Positions 8,963-17,813 are shown, counted from the first letter of the stretch. The stretch: 33,492 nucleotides of DNA from Bacteroidota bacterium (GCA_025963715.1 JAOQAG010000023.1:1-33492); one strand, 5' to 3'. Notes: generated by a model from the letters alone, not told the origin. Made by a program: numbers and translations.

Positions 8963-9142
8963 TAACTAGTAATTAGTCGTTAGTAATTAGATGGTTTTGC
9001 ACAGATAGCTAATAGGAACGAAATTACGAATCTGTGAACTAATAGAACTGTGTGCAGGATCAATTCCCCTCTTGAGAGGGGCCAGGGGTGTGTTTAGCGT
9101 TTAGGATTTTTGTTTTAGAGTTTATAATTTAGATTTTTTTTC
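8963..9142. other. Repeat-rich spacer with short hairpin
   Basis: The 180-base gap holds direct-repeat-like TAATTAG runs (8966-8990), an imperfect inverted pair around GCACAGATAGC and GAACTGTGTGC (8999-9056), and a CCCCTCT/AGAGGGG hairpin with a 2-base loop (9066-9081). The hairpin has no T-run directly behind it, so terminator function is unlikely. No small gene is evident. Confidence 0.45.
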
Positions 9143-9754
9143 ATGAAAATAATATGTATCGGCCGCAATTATGCGGAGCACGCAAAAGAAATGAATGCAG
9201 CGGTACCTACCGAGCCTGTATTTTTTTTAAAACCGGATACGGCATTGATCAAAGATGATCAGCCGTTTTATTATCCTGATTTTTCGAAAGAGATCCACCA
9301 TGAAGTGGAGCTGGTTTTAAAGATAAACAAAGCAGGCAAAAACATTGATCCGGCCTTCGCACACAAGTACTATGATGAAATTGGCATAGGAATTGATTTT
9401 ACTGCCCGCGACATCCAGGCGAAATGTAAAGAAAAAGGATTGCCATGGGAAAAAGCAAAAGCATTTGACGGCTCTGCTCCTATCGGAAATTTTATTCAGA
9501 AAAAAGAACTGGCGGACATTGCGGATATTAATTTTCATTTAACAGTAAATGGAAAAGAAGTACAAAAAGGCACAACAAAAGACCTGCTTTTTTCCTTTGA
9601 TGCAGTGATCGCGTATGTATCGAAATTTTTTACATTAAAAACCGGTGACCTTATTTATACAGGAACGCCGGAAGGAGTTGGCCCGGTAAACATCGGCGAT
9701 AAGCTGGAAGCATACATTGAGAATAAAAAATTATTGAGCTTTGAAATTAAATAA
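9143..9754 (+). CDS. Fumarylacetoacetate hydrolase family protein (FAHD1-like)
   Basis: A 203-aa cytoplasmic enzyme, full length for the short FAHD1-type subgroup. It opens with KIICIGRNYAEHAKE. Metal ligands are expected at Glu54 and Glu56 (HHEVELVLK) and Asp85 (GIDFTARD), with the same spacing as in human FAHD1. The conserved KAFDGSAPIG and TGTPEGVGP loops are present. Family members hydrolyse acylpyruvates or decarboxylate oxaloacetate; which applies here cannot be told from sequence. The DUF4197 gene follows by 17 bases and is probably in the same transcript. Confidence 0.85.
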   Translation: MKIICIGRNYAEHAKEMNAAVPTEPVFFLKPDTALIKDDQPFYYPDFSKEIHHEVELVLKINKAGKNIDPAFAHKYYDEIGIGIDFTARDIQAKCKEKGLPWEKAKAFDGSAPIGNFIQKKELADIADINFHLTVNGKEVQKGTTKDLLFSFDAVIAYVSKFFTLKTGDLIYTGTPEGVGPVNIGDKLEAYIENKKLLSFEIK

Positions 9755-9771
9755 CATCTAAACGAACGAAC

Positions 9772-10566
9772 ATGAAAACATCTGCTCTATCCTTCATTGC
9801 AATTGCATTTTTTACTGTACACACAGTATCGGCACAAACCGGCAAAGGCGATGCAACTGGCACTACTCCTGAAAACACTATAAAAAGCGGCCAGGGTAAA
9901 GGCGGCACCACGCCAAGCGTACCACCCAGCGTACAAAACACAACCAAATCGACGGTTTCCAACGATGATGTGGTAAGCGGACTGAAAGAAGCGTTGACGA
10001 TCGGGACGAATAATTCCACTTCGCTGGCATCAAAAGTAGACGGCTTTTATAAAAATCCGGCTTTATTTATTCCTTTTCCAACACAGGCGCAAAAGGTAAA
10101 AGATTATGCAAAGCAAGTGGGAATGAGCTCACAGGTTGATAAATTTGAAATGACACTGAACCGTGCTGCGGAAGAAGCCGCAAAAAATGCAGCTCCCATA
10201 TTTATTAATGCAGTGAAAGGCATGAGCATTACCGATGGTTTTTCCATTCTTAAAGGAGGCGACAATGCAGCAACATTATACCTGAAAGATAAAACTACGG
10301 CAGAGCTTACTGCGAAGTTCAGACCGATCGTGCAAGCAGCGATTGATAAAGTGCAGCTGACAAAATATTGGAATCCACTGGTAACAAAATATAACAAGAT
10401 CCCAATGGTGCAGAAACAAAATCCGGATCTGACGGCGTATGTTACCGGTAAAGCAATTGACGGATTATTTAAATTAATTGCAGACGAAGAATTAAAGATC
10501 CGCAAAGATCCGGCAGCGCAGGTTACTACGTTGCTGCAGAATGTATTTGGCAGCCTGCTTCATTAA
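9772..10566 (+). CDS. DUF4197 secreted protein
   Basis: A 264-aa exported protein. The signal peptide is about 1-22 (ending TVSAQ), followed by a Gly/Thr/Pro-rich linker (about 23-60) and then a DUF4197 domain to the end. Typical features are VVSGLKEALTIGTNNS, the YKNPALFIPFP segment and KTTAELTAKFRP. DUF4197 is a helical family of unknown function with exported members in several Gram-negative phyla. It lies 17 bases after the FAH gene and ahead of a strong terminator, closing that unit. Confidence 0.8.
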   Translation: MKTSALSFIAIAFFTVHTVSAQTGKGDATGTTPENTIKSGQGKGGTTPSVPPSVQNTTKSTVSNDDVVSGLKEALTIGTNNSTSLASKVDGFYKNPALFIPFPTQAQKVKDYAKQVGMSSQVDKFEMTLNRAAEEAAKNAAPIFINAVKGMSITDGFSILKGGDNAATLYLKDKTTAELTAKFRPIVQAAIDKVQLTKYWNPLVTKYNKIPMVQKQNPDLTAYVTGKAIDGLFKLIADEELKIRKDPAAQVTTLLQNVFGSLLH

Positions 10567-10592
10567 CCTGTATTTTATAAAAAGTGTATATT

Positions 10593-10619
10593 AAAAGTTG
10601 CCTCCGGGCAGCTTTTTTT
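10593..10619 (+). terminator. Rho-independent terminator after DUF4197 gene
   Basis: The stem AAAAGTTGCC/GGCAGCTTTT (one G-U pair) with a TCCG tetraloop is followed by a run of T. It lies 27 bases after the stop codon. Confidence 0.85.
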
Positions 10620-10687
10620 ATGCCCGTTTTTGGCTAACGGAAAACCGTGATTTTCAAATAATTACTTCTCCGGGTTGTTTTATTTAA

Positions 10688-10695
10688 TACATTTG
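10688..10695 (+). promoter_or_regulatory. Possible -7 box for the repeat protein gene
   Basis: TACATTTG fits TAnnTTTG and is 18 bases ahead of ATG 10713. The nearest TTG (10675) is too close to be a -33 element. Confidence 0.4.
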
Positions 10696-10712
10696 GCGCC
10701 TAACTACTTAAA

Positions 10713-12665
10713 ATGAAATCTACTACTCCTAGATTTCTCCTGAAACATGCATTTGTACTTGTTGGTTTTTGGGGACTTTTTACGTCCAATTCATACGGGC
10801 AAACCTATGTGAACGGCGACTATCAATCGGTTGCAACCGGCACCTGGGCAACAGCAGCTACCTGGCAAAAATTTGTGGGCGGCGTGTGGGCGGCTACTGG
10901 TGTAAATGTGGCGCCTCCAAGCGGTTATACTGCAGGAACGATCTATATCCAGACCGGTACAACAGTAACCGTTGCGGCAACACCTCTTTCGGAAGGCTAT
11001 TTGTATATCAACGGAGGAAGTCTTTCGATCAATCCGGGCGTTACATTTACAGTAGCAAACGGAACAAATGCCAACGATCTTAATATTGTGAGCGGAAGCG
11101 TGATCAACAATGGAACGCTTTCATTAGCAACTACCTCCATAGGCGTTTCCAACTCGGGTACACTTACCAACAACCTGGGTGGAACGGTGAATATGAATGG
11201 CGCCACTACTACGATCACCAATAATGCAGGCGCCGTGCTGACCAACTCGGGCACCATGCTCAATGGCGGTACAAACGTGCTGACTAACAACGGAACGATC
11301 AACAACAATTTAACATTTACCAACAACGGCACGATCACAAATAACAATGCCATTAACAATGCCGGAACGTTTATACAAAGCTCTACTGCATTTACCAATG
11401 CTGCTGCGGGAGTGCTAACCAACTACAGTATACTTACCATCAGTTCCACAAAAACACTGGTAAACAACGGAACCATTGTGAATGCAACTGCCGGTGTGAT
11501 CAACAGTGGACCGATTACATACGGCACACTACTATTTAACAACGGTAGTTTGTATCAGCATAATTTCAACAGCGCAGCAGGCACTGTTCCGAATGCAACC
11601 TGGGCTGCGGGCTCTACCTGCGAGATCCTTGCCTGTGGCAATTCCGGGAACGGGCCTACTAACCTTTCGCAAACATTCAGTGATTTTACATGGAACAACA
11701 GCACGCAAACGCCGGATATAAGCCTGAATGCACAACTGGGAACGGTGCGCAACCTGACGATCAAAAACACAAACACTTTTAATGTGGTGCTGAGAACTTC
11801 TTCCAATGGAATTCCGGCTGTAACAACGGTAACCGGAGATCTGATCATTTTACCAGGCGGTAATTTAGTACTCACCAACGGCGATGCCGAATATTCGACT
11901 TCCAACCATACGCTGAACGTTGCCGGGAATTACACACAAACCGGTGGCAAATGTGCACTTACTAACTGCAGCGCCAACACAAGTACACCGGTTACTGGTG
12001 GAACGGGAACACTTAACATTGCCGGAAATCTGAACTTCAACGCGGGTACATTGAACATCTGCGCCAGCACGGCTGCAGCCGGATGCGTTACAGGAACAGC
12101 AAGCGGGATCCTTAACCTTACCGGAAATTGTAATATTTCGGGCGGAACGGTAAGTGTTTGTTCCTCTACTGTAACGGGTGGCGGAGGAACCGGAACGATG
12201 AACATTGCAGGATCATTTACGCACATTGCAGGAACGGTTACAAAAACAGGCGCAAACACGGGTGTGATCAACATTAACGGAACGGCACTGCAAACTATTG
12301 AAAGTATTGGCTTTTCGGCGACCAGTAACCTTGGATTTAATATACAACAAAGCGGAGCGGGCACCACCACGATCGTGGCCAATAAAACATTTGTACTGAA
12401 CAGCAACACTATCTTTACTTTGTATGATAATACATCGGTAACAACCGATTTTACGATCAACGGAACCTTTACCACCAATACCAATACATGGATGCTTAAC
12501 ACGGCTCCTGCACCGGCATCACAAACGGAAGTATCCGGGCGTTTTAAAAACACCTCCGCCACTATCGGGACATCCGACAGCATAACGCTTACAAACGGTG
12601 TGTACATTATTAAAGCGCTAAGCGCGGATGGAATGATTGTGCAGAAACGGTTTGTGAAGCAGTAA
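10713..12665 (+). CDS. Secreted Asn/Thr/Gly-rich beta-repeat protein
   Basis: A 650-aa exported protein with a signal peptide about 1-30 (ending NSYGQ). Most of the chain is short repeats rich in Asn, Thr and Gly (NNGTINNNLTFTNNGTITNN, LTNSGTM), the pattern of a parallel beta-helix adhesin or surface filament. Residues about 395-520 hold three related units of roughly 40 residues, each with a TGTLNIAGNLNFNAGTL-like core and short-spaced cysteines (ICASTAAAGC, VCSS). The last 25 residues (NGVYIIKALSADGMIVQKRF) resemble the end of a type A T9SS sorting domain, but the usual YPNP opening is absent, so export by T9SS is uncertain. A surface or adhesion role is inferred from composition only. Confidence 0.7.
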   Translation: MKSTTPRFLLKHAFVLVGFWGLFTSNSYGQTYVNGDYQSVATGTWATAATWQKFVGGVWAATGVNVAPPSGYTAGTIYIQTGTTVTVAATPLSEGYLYINGGSLSINPGVTFTVANGTNANDLNIVSGSVINNGTLSLATTSIGVSNSGTLTNNLGGTVNMNGATTTITNNAGAVLTNSGTMLNGGTNVLTNNGTINNNLTFTNNGTITNNNAINNAGTFIQSSTAFTNAAAGVLTNYSILTISSTKTLVNNGTIVNATAGVINSGPITYGTLLFNNGSLYQHNFNSAAGTVPNATWAAGSTCEILACGNSGNGPTNLSQTFSDFTWNNSTQTPDISLNAQLGTVRNLTIKNTNTFNVVLRTSSNGIPAVTTVTGDLIILPGGNLVLTNGDAEYSTSNHTLNVAGNYTQTGGKCALTNCSANTSTPVTGGTGTLNIAGNLNFNAGTLNICASTAAAGCVTGTASGILNLTGNCNISGGTVSVCSSTVTGGGGTGTMNIAGSFTHIAGTVTKTGANTGVININGTALQTIESIGFSATSNLGFNIQQSGAGTTTIVANKTFVLNSNTIFTLYDNTSVTTDFTINGTFTTNTNTWMLNTAPAPASQTEVSGRFKNTSATIGTSDSITLTNGVYIIKALSADGMIVQKRFVKQ

Positions 12666-12700
12666 AAATTGAGGATTTATTTATTCAGGAATAAGGATTT
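12666..12700. repeat. Short 3' flanking repeat, copy 1
   Basis: AAAATTGAGGATTT followed by ATTCAGGAATAAGGATT begins at the stop codon of the 650-aa gene. A near-identical copy begins directly after the next gene at 13733. It may be a duplicated 3' untranslated piece or a tiny interspersed repeat. Confidence 0.55.
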
Positions 12701-12859
12701 GCTGTGTTTATTTACCACGAAGACGCAACCGCACAAAAATCCGGTAAAAAATAATTATAGATTTCGTTAAAAACCGATCCAACGGTAATCACCATAACGA
12801 ATAAAATAAGTATCTTTTGATTGCATTATTGATGATCACTATATTTTAACAGAAAGCCT

Positions 12860-13732
12860 ATGAAAAAACTACTACTTCTTTTATCTGTTTGTTCTTGTTG
12901 TGAGCTGTCCGCTCAAACACTTACCAATGCGCAGGTATATGATTATATGCCGGGCGATATTTTCCAATATACCTATACGGATTATTATGATATGGGAATG
13001 CCTTGTTATTTTCCCTGGATTGCGAGTTATTATACGGATTCTGTGACTTCCAAACATTATTCTGCTGTAGGCGATACAGTTTTTTATACATTCAGTTATA
13101 CAAAATTTACTCCAAGCGATTGTTCTCCAACGCCGTTGAATGCACACTCATCCGGCACATTCAGTGAGTATCATACAGACCTGTCATCTCCGGCTACTCA
13201 TTATTCGACATGGAGCTGCGCGGTAGTGGATACTTTTTATACCAGCAGCACGTATTGTGGAAAAAATGTTTGGGATAATCATAGTATATACACTGGCGAC
13301 AGCTGTTTTGAAGAACCGCTTTGGTCTTCTTTACTTATAGAGGGATGCGGCAGCTATATCAGCTATCATGGTGGATATGGAGGTGAGCCGCATTATTCAA
13401 ACGTATTGACTTACTACAAAAAAGGAGGAGTTGCCTGCGGCACGCCCACAATGCTGGGAATAAAAGAAGAAACTATTCAGGCGGATATTCACCTGTATCC
13501 AAATCCCAGCAACGGAATGATGAATTTTAATTATTTCATCACGGGAGCATCGGTTGGCGAACTGGCAATTTATGACCTTGCCGGTAAGGAGATCATCCAC
13601 TATAAGCTGGAAGCAGGTACGGGCAAAAACCTGAAGATCGATGAAACAATGTTATGCAACGGAATTTACTTTTATAAAATGATCGTGAATAAGGAAGTGA
13701 AAGCGAGCGATAAAATGGTGATTATTAAATAA
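12860..13732 (+). CDS. Secreted protein with T9SS type A sorting domain
   Basis: A 290-aa exported protein. The signal peptide is about 1-18 (ending CELSAQ). The middle (about 20-195) is rich in Tyr, Ser and Asp, holds several cysteines, and matches no family I know. Residues 210-290 are a type A T9SS sorting domain: LYPNPSNG, then ELAIYDLAGKEI, ending NGIYFYKMIVNKEV and KMVIIK. The protein should cross the outer membrane by T9SS and be anchored or released after C-terminal cleavage. A bidirectional terminator follows. Confidence 0.8.
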   Translation: MKKLLLLLSVCSCCELSAQTLTNAQVYDYMPGDIFQYTYTDYYDMGMPCYFPWIASYYTDSVTSKHYSAVGDTVFYTFSYTKFTPSDCSPTPLNAHSSGTFSEYHTDLSSPATHYSTWSCAVVDTFYTSSTYCGKNVWDNHSIYTGDSCFEEPLWSSLLIEGCGSYISYHGGYGGEPHYSNVLTYYKKGGVACGTPTMLGIKEETIQADIHLYPNPSNGMMNFNYFITGASVGELAIYDLAGKEIIHYKLEAGTGKNLKIDETMLCNGIYFYKMIVNKEVKASDKMVIIK

Positions 13733-13766
13733 AAATTCAGGATTTTTTGATTCAAGAATAAGGATT
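13733..13766. repeat. Short 3' flanking repeat, copy 2
   Basis: AAAATTCAGGATTTTTTGAT followed by TCAAGAATAAGGATT matches the stretch after the stop codon of the 650-aa gene at 12666-12700. Confidence 0.55.
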
Positions 13767-13786
13767 AATGAAGCGTATTGCTGGTA

Positions 13787-13816
13787 TGAGATTGCTTCGC
13801 TATCGCTCGCAATGAC
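13787..13816. repeat. Minimal family A palindrome
   Basis: TGAGATTGCTTCGCTATCGC followed by TCGCAATGACG is the core of the family A palindrome without its long arms or terminal repeats. Confidence 0.7.
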
Positions 13817-13840
13817 GTACGGTGTGAAACTCTTTTAAAT

Positions 13841-13874
13841 AAAAAACTCAGATCAATGTTGATCTGAGTTTTTT
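13841..13874. terminator. Bidirectional terminator between convergent genes
   Basis: A perfect 15-bp stem AAAAAACTCAGATCA with a 4-base ATGT loop has A-runs and T-runs at both ends, so it can stop transcription from either side. It lies between the T9SS cargo gene on + and the stress-protein genes on -. Confidence 0.9.
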
Positions 13875-13925
13875 ATTATTGCTATTTGACTACTGCCAAT
13901 TGCCTTTTTAACAAACACTGTACAT

Positions 13926-14825
13926 TTATCCTGCGTGATAACCACCGCTTAGGCTTGGGAAATCAATCCGCCCCTGTACCGGCTGAATGCTCATTATCGG
14001 AATTTTAGAATGGTTGACCAATTGTTGTGCATAGGTTCCCATTAAGCGTCCGGTAATGTTTTCGTCCTGGTCGGTCATGATCACGATCAGGTCTGCTGCC
14101 ACTGATTTTGCATATTCATAAGTTACTTTTGCCTGGTTGCCTCCGTTCACCGTTGTACGGGAATAGCTGATGTCGGCTTGTTTCAGGTGTTCTTCGATTT
14201 GATCGAGTTTAAATTCAAATTTTTTCAGGGTAGTTTCATCTTTAGAATCTACTAATCCTAAAATATGAATTTTTGCTGCAAAATGTTTTGCCAATACGGA
14301 TGCATAATCTACTTTTTGGCGGGAATGCATGGAATCGTCGATCGGCAATACAATGTTTTTAAATCCAACTTTATCGGCCAGTACTCTCACGGAAATCACC
14401 GGGCAGGTAGCTTCGGTAGCGACTCTAAAAGTATTGCTTCCTGCAAAAAATTCAACAACGCCGGAAGTACCGTGTGTTCCCATCACGATCAGGTCGATGT
14501 GGTGCTCTTCCGAAATAGTGATCACTTCCGAAAAAATATTTCCATCGGATGTAATGCAGGTAGAAGTTACACCATATTCGCTGCGGATGCTGGCTGCAAT
14601 TTCTTCTAATCTCTTTTCAATTAAGTTGGTCAGGTCGTTTGGTGCTTCCACTCTTATTTCGGGAGCAACGATGCTGAAATTTTCCCAGTGATTTTCCACC
14701 ACGTGCAGCAATACCAGTTCGGCTTTAAATAATTGCGCTGTAAAAGCCCCGTGTTTAACCGCGATCATGGAAGTTTCAGAAAAATCTATAGGGATGAGGA
14801 TTTTTTGTGGGTTGAAGGTTTTCAT
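13926..14825 (-). CDS. Universal stress protein, two UspA domains
   Basis: A 299-aa cytoplasmic protein. The N-terminal UspA domain (about 6-150) starts KILIPIDFSETS and keeps the ATP-binding signature G-x2-G-x9-G-S (GTHG...GSN). The C-terminal domain (about 155-285) keeps the fold pattern (NIVLPIDDSMHSRQK) but its equivalent motif reads MTDQDENITGRLMGTYA and lacks the first glycines, so nucleotide binding there is doubtful. It lies 62 bases downstream of a paralogue of the same design and is probably co-transcribed with it. Confidence 0.9.
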   Translation of the reverse strand: MKTFNPQKILIPIDFSETSMIAVKHGAFTAQLFKAELVLLHVVENHWENFSIVAPEIRVEAPNDLTNLIEKRLEEIAASIRSEYGVTSTCITSDGNIFSEVITISEEHHIDLIVMGTHGTSGVVEFFAGSNTFRVATEATCPVISVRVLADKVGFKNIVLPIDDSMHSRQKVDYASVLAKHFAAKIHILGLVDSKDETTLKKFEFKLDQIEEHLKQADISYSRTTVNGGNQAKVTYEYAKSVAADLIVIMTDQDENITGRLMGTYAQQLVNHSKIPIMSIQPVQGRIDFPSLSGGYHAG

Positions 14826-14887
14826 AAAAATAGGTTTTAGAGTTTATTATATATTATCATTAAAAAAAATATGCCAATGCAAGCCTG

Positions 14888-15775
14888 TTAATACGGGTTT
14901 GGAAATGCCGTTGTATCCTTTTTTACGGAAGGACGGATGCTAAGTACCGGAATTTTCGAATTATTTATGATTTCCTGTGCCGATGACCCGATAAAATAGT
15001 GTGTAAAATCCACTTCCTGCTGGGTCATCACCATGATCAGGTCGCCATCCACCTTGATCGCATATTCCAGGATATTTTCGGCCAGGGTTTCTTCTCCTTT
15101 AATTCCTTTGATGATCTCGGCGGTGCATTCCACATTTTCTTTTTCAAGAAATGCTTTTACCTGTCCCAGCTGACGGGTGATGCGGTTGACCACAAACTCA
15201 TCTGTTGTAAATAAAACAGAAACCACCCGGATCACAGCGCCGCCGAACAAACGCGACAGCTCGATGGCATAACTTACTTTTTCGCGTGTTTCTTTGGAAA
15301 GATCCAGCGGCAATACAATATTTTTACACCCGTTGCGGTGTGCTTTTCCTTTGATGGTGATCACCGGAATTTTGGATTCGCGGATCACACGCAATGCGTT
15401 GGAACCGATGAATTTTTTTTTGAGTCCCTGCTCGCCGTTAGTTCCCATCACAATCATGCTGGCATTGATGAGCTCGGCTACTTCATTTATTTTTTCGTAC
15501 ACCGCACCTTTTGCGATGAATGTATTGATAGTGATCTTGTGTTTTTTGGTAATGTCGGCAGCCAGCTTGTCGAGTTGTTTCTGGATATCTTTTTTCATAG
15601 TGTCGTGCTGCTCTTTTGAAAAGAACTTGATCAGCATTCCCACTTCTTCGATCACATACAGTAAACTTATTTCGGCTTTATACTCTTTTGCTAAATTATA
15701 AGATTGCTCTAATGCGATAAGTGATTGCTCAGAAAAATCAATAGGAACTAAAATTTTATTCGTGGATTGAATCAT
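14888..15775 (-). CDS. Universal stress protein, two UspA domains
   Basis: A 295-aa cytoplasmic paralogue of the neighbouring gene. The N-terminal domain begins KILVPIDFSEQS and holds an intact ATP motif (GTNGEQGLKKKFIGS). The second domain starts NIVLPLDLSKETREK and has a degenerate motif (MTQQEVDFTHYFIGSSA). As with its partner, one ATP-binding and one degenerate half suggests an asymmetric dimer-like monomer. A TAnnTTTG box on the minus strand lies 60 bases upstream and may drive both genes. Confidence 0.9.
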   Translation of the reverse strand: MIQSTNKILVPIDFSEQSLIALEQSYNLAKEYKAEISLLYVIEEVGMLIKFFSKEQHDTMKKDIQKQLDKLAADITKKHKITINTFIAKGAVYEKINEVAELINASMIVMGTNGEQGLKKKFIGSNALRVIRESKIPVITIKGKAHRNGCKNIVLPLDLSKETREKVSYAIELSRLFGGAVIRVVSVLFTTDEFVVNRITRQLGQVKAFLEKENVECTAEIIKGIKGEETLAENILEYAIKVDGDLIMVMTQQEVDFTHYFIGSSAQEIINNSKIPVLSIRPSVKKDTTAFPNPY

Positions 15776-15834
15776 AAATTTTGAATACTTTTGATTTGGA
15801 GATTCACAAATTAAACTATTTATTTGATATTTAA

Positions 15835-15842
15835 CAAATATA
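15835..15842 (-). promoter_or_regulatory. Possible -7 box for the stress-protein pair
   Basis: On the minus strand this reads TATATTTG, matching TAnnTTTG, about 60 bases ahead of the start at 15775. No clear -33 TTG is seen. The 95-base region also serves the divergent phosphorylase gene. Confidence 0.4.
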
Positions 15843-15870
15843 CGTTGTCCTTCTTTTAAAACCTATAGAA

Positions 15871-16746
15871 ATGAGTACGATCATACCAGAAACCGAATTG
15901 ATACTGAATGCAAACGGAAGTGTTTATCACCTGCAATTATTACCGGAGCACATCGCCGAAAACATTATTATTGTTGGCGACCAGGGAAGAGTGGAAACGG
16001 TTTCTTCGTTTTTTGACACGGTGGACCTGAAGATCCAGAACCGCGAATTTGTAACACACGGCGGCACGTATAAAGGCAAGCGCGTGATGGTGATCTCATC
16101 GGGCATTGGCACCGATAATATTGATATTTTAATGAACGAGCTGGATGCTGCGGTAAACATTGACCTGAACACCCGCACGATCAAAAAAGAGCATACAAAA
16201 CTGAACATTGTGCGTATCGGAACATCGGGTGCGCTGCAGCAGGATATTGGTGTGGACAGCTTTGTGGTTTCGAAATACGGATTAGGGTTCGACGGCTTGC
16301 TGAATTATTACCTGGACATGCCGAAAGTGAACCAAAATGATATTTCGGAAGCGTTTATCCAACAAACCAACTGGAACAAGAACCTGCCTTATCCGTATGC
16401 GGTAAAAGGCTCGGAAATGCTGATCAATAAGATCGGATTTGACCTTACACAAGGGATCACCGCCACAGCACCGGGATTTTATGGGCCACAGGGACGCAAA
16501 TTGCGCCTGACGCCCTGGGTGGAAGATTTTAATCAACAATTGACCGATTTTAGCTTCAAAAATAACCGCATCACAAACTTCGAAATGGAGACCTCGGCGC
16601 TGTACGGCTTAGGCGCTTTGCTTGGGCACGAAACCTGCACCGTTTGTGCCATTATCGCCAACCGCGTGGCAAAAAGATACAGCAAGAATTACCACTCCGC
16701 AGTGGAGCAATTAATACAGCTTGTACTGGAGAGATTAACAAAGTAA
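15871..16746 (+). CDS. Nucleoside phosphorylase (PNP/UDP family)
   Basis: A 291-aa cytoplasmic enzyme of nucleoside salvage, full length. The phosphate-binding GDQGR (36-40) and RIGTSGALQ (116-123) motifs and the ribose/base-contact NFEMETSALYGLG segment (Glu238, Met239, Glu240) identify the trimeric or hexameric PNP/uridine phosphorylase family. The sequence resembles the uridine-phosphorylase side more than adenosine-specific members, but substrate preference is not settled. It is divergent from the stress-protein pair and followed 75 bases later by the SirB1-like gene, which has its own promoter-like sequence. Confidence 0.85.
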   Translation: MSTIIPETELILNANGSVYHLQLLPEHIAENIIIVGDQGRVETVSSFFDTVDLKIQNREFVTHGGTYKGKRVMVISSGIGTDNIDILMNELDAAVNIDLNTRTIKKEHTKLNIVRIGTSGALQQDIGVDSFVVSKYGLGFDGLLNYYLDMPKVNQNDISEAFIQQTNWNKNLPYPYAVKGSEMLINKIGFDLTQGITATAPGFYGPQGRKLRLTPWVEDFNQQLTDFSFKNNRITNFEMETSALYGLGALLGHETCTVCAIIANRVAKRYSKNYHSAVEQLIQLVLERLTK

Positions 16747-16768
16747 GGTTGAAATCTTCCTGGGCGGG

Positions 16769-16802
16769 TTGATAAATAGCCGCTGGCCAGCATCTATTTT
16801 TG
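16769..16802 (+). promoter_or_regulatory. Promoter for the SirB1-like gene
   Basis: TTG (16769-16771) and TATTTTTG (16795-16802) are 23 bases apart, at the long end of the Bacteroidota range, and end 19 bases before ATG 16822. Confidence 0.5.
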
Positions 16803-16821
16803 TGCAAACAGTTTCCAATTT

Positions 16822-17697
16822 ATGAACAAACAGGAGCTTAGTGCGCTTATTAGCTTGCTTGACGACCCGGACGAATCCGTTTACCAGGAGATCAGCAGCA
16901 AATTGTTATCGATGGGGCCAATGGTTATTCCTGAGCTGGAAGCTGCCTGGGAGCATTGTTTTGATACGCTGATCCAAAACCGGATCGAGAACATTATTCA
17001 CAAGATCCAGTTTGACCTGATTTCCAATGAATTAAAAAAATGGTCGGCGCCCGATAACCAAAACCTATTGGATGGCGCTTTGCTGGTGGCGCGTTACCAG
17101 TATCCTGATATTGATTTCGACAAGGTAAAAAAGCAGATCAACCAGATCAAGCAGGACATCTGGCTGGAGCTGAACGACGAGCTGACGGCTTTGGAAAAAG
17201 TGAAGATCATCAATCATATTTTGTTTGATGTACATAATTTCAGCGGAAATACCACCAATTATCACGCACCTCAAAATTCCTACATCAACAATGTGCTGGA
17301 AAGTAAAAAGGGAAATCCTTTATTGCTTTCTATTATTTATACCATTGTGGCGCAGATCCTGGAAATTCCGATCTACGGAGTGAACCTGCCGGAGCATTTT
17401 ATTTTATGCTACACCAATGCCGATCACGATGTGCTGCCGGAGATGATCGATGACAGCAACAGCAATGTTTTATTTTACATTAATCCGTTCAGTAAAGGCG
17501 CGGTGTTTAGCCGGAAAGAAATCGATGCATTTTTACGCCAGCTGAAATTAGAGCCGCTGGCAAGTTTTTACGAACCGTGTTCCAATCTGGAGATCATCAA
17601 ACGTTTGTTACGGAATTTGGTTTCTTCGTATGAAAAGCTCGGTTACCCGGATAAAAGCGAGGAGTTGAAAGCGCTGCTGGGTTCGCTGGGAGAATAA
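16822..17697 (+). CDS. SirB1/transglutaminase-like family protein
   Basis: A 291-aa cytoplasmic protein. The N-terminal 70 residues look like HEAT-type helical pairs (ALISLLDDPDESVYQEISSK, then MGPMVIPELEAAW). The central region (about 130-210) is the transglutaminase-like core of the SirB1 family, with SYINNVLESKKGNPLLLSII and GVNLPEHFILCY. The usual catalytic Cys is replaced by Gly/Asn at the GNP turn, as is common in this family, so enzymatic activity is doubtful. Its role in Bacteroidota is not established. A strong bidirectional terminator follows. Confidence 0.8.
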   Translation: MNKQELSALISLLDDPDESVYQEISSKLLSMGPMVIPELEAAWEHCFDTLIQNRIENIIHKIQFDLISNELKKWSAPDNQNLLDGALLVARYQYPDIDFDKVKKQINQIKQDIWLELNDELTALEKVKIINHILFDVHNFSGNTTNYHAPQNSYINNVLESKKGNPLLLSIIYTIVAQILEIPIYGVNLPEHFILCYTNADHDVLPEMIDDSNSNVLFYINPFSKGAVFSRKEIDAFLRQLKLEPLASFYEPCSNLEIIKRLLRNLVSSYEKLGYPDKSEELKALLGSLGE

Positions 17698-17746
17698 CGG
17701 ATGTTGGATATTGGATTTTAGATATTGGACTGTGTATAAAATATTC

Positions 17747-17802
17747 TAAAATGAAACCGCCGCTGAGTGCAAAATATCTGCATCAGCGGCGGTTTCATTT
17801 TA
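17747..17802. terminator. Bidirectional terminator, perfect 20-bp stem
   Basis: Arms TAAAATGAAACCGCCGCTGA (17747-17766) and its exact complement (17783-17802) enclose a 16-base loop. The ends are AAAAT and ATTTT. It lies between the convergent SirB1-like and beta-flower genes. Confidence 0.85.
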
Positions 17803-17813
17803 TACCCTCCTGA

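Noticed and set aside
9066-9081. CCCCTCT/AGAGGGG hairpin as a terminator
   Set aside because: There is no T-run after it and it lies well away from the preceding stop; more likely part of a spacer repeat.
11930-12607. 225-aa antisense open frame
   Set aside because: It is the mirror of the Thr/Asn-rich repeat gene on +; its Val/Pro-rich composition is a by-product of that codon bias and it has no start context.
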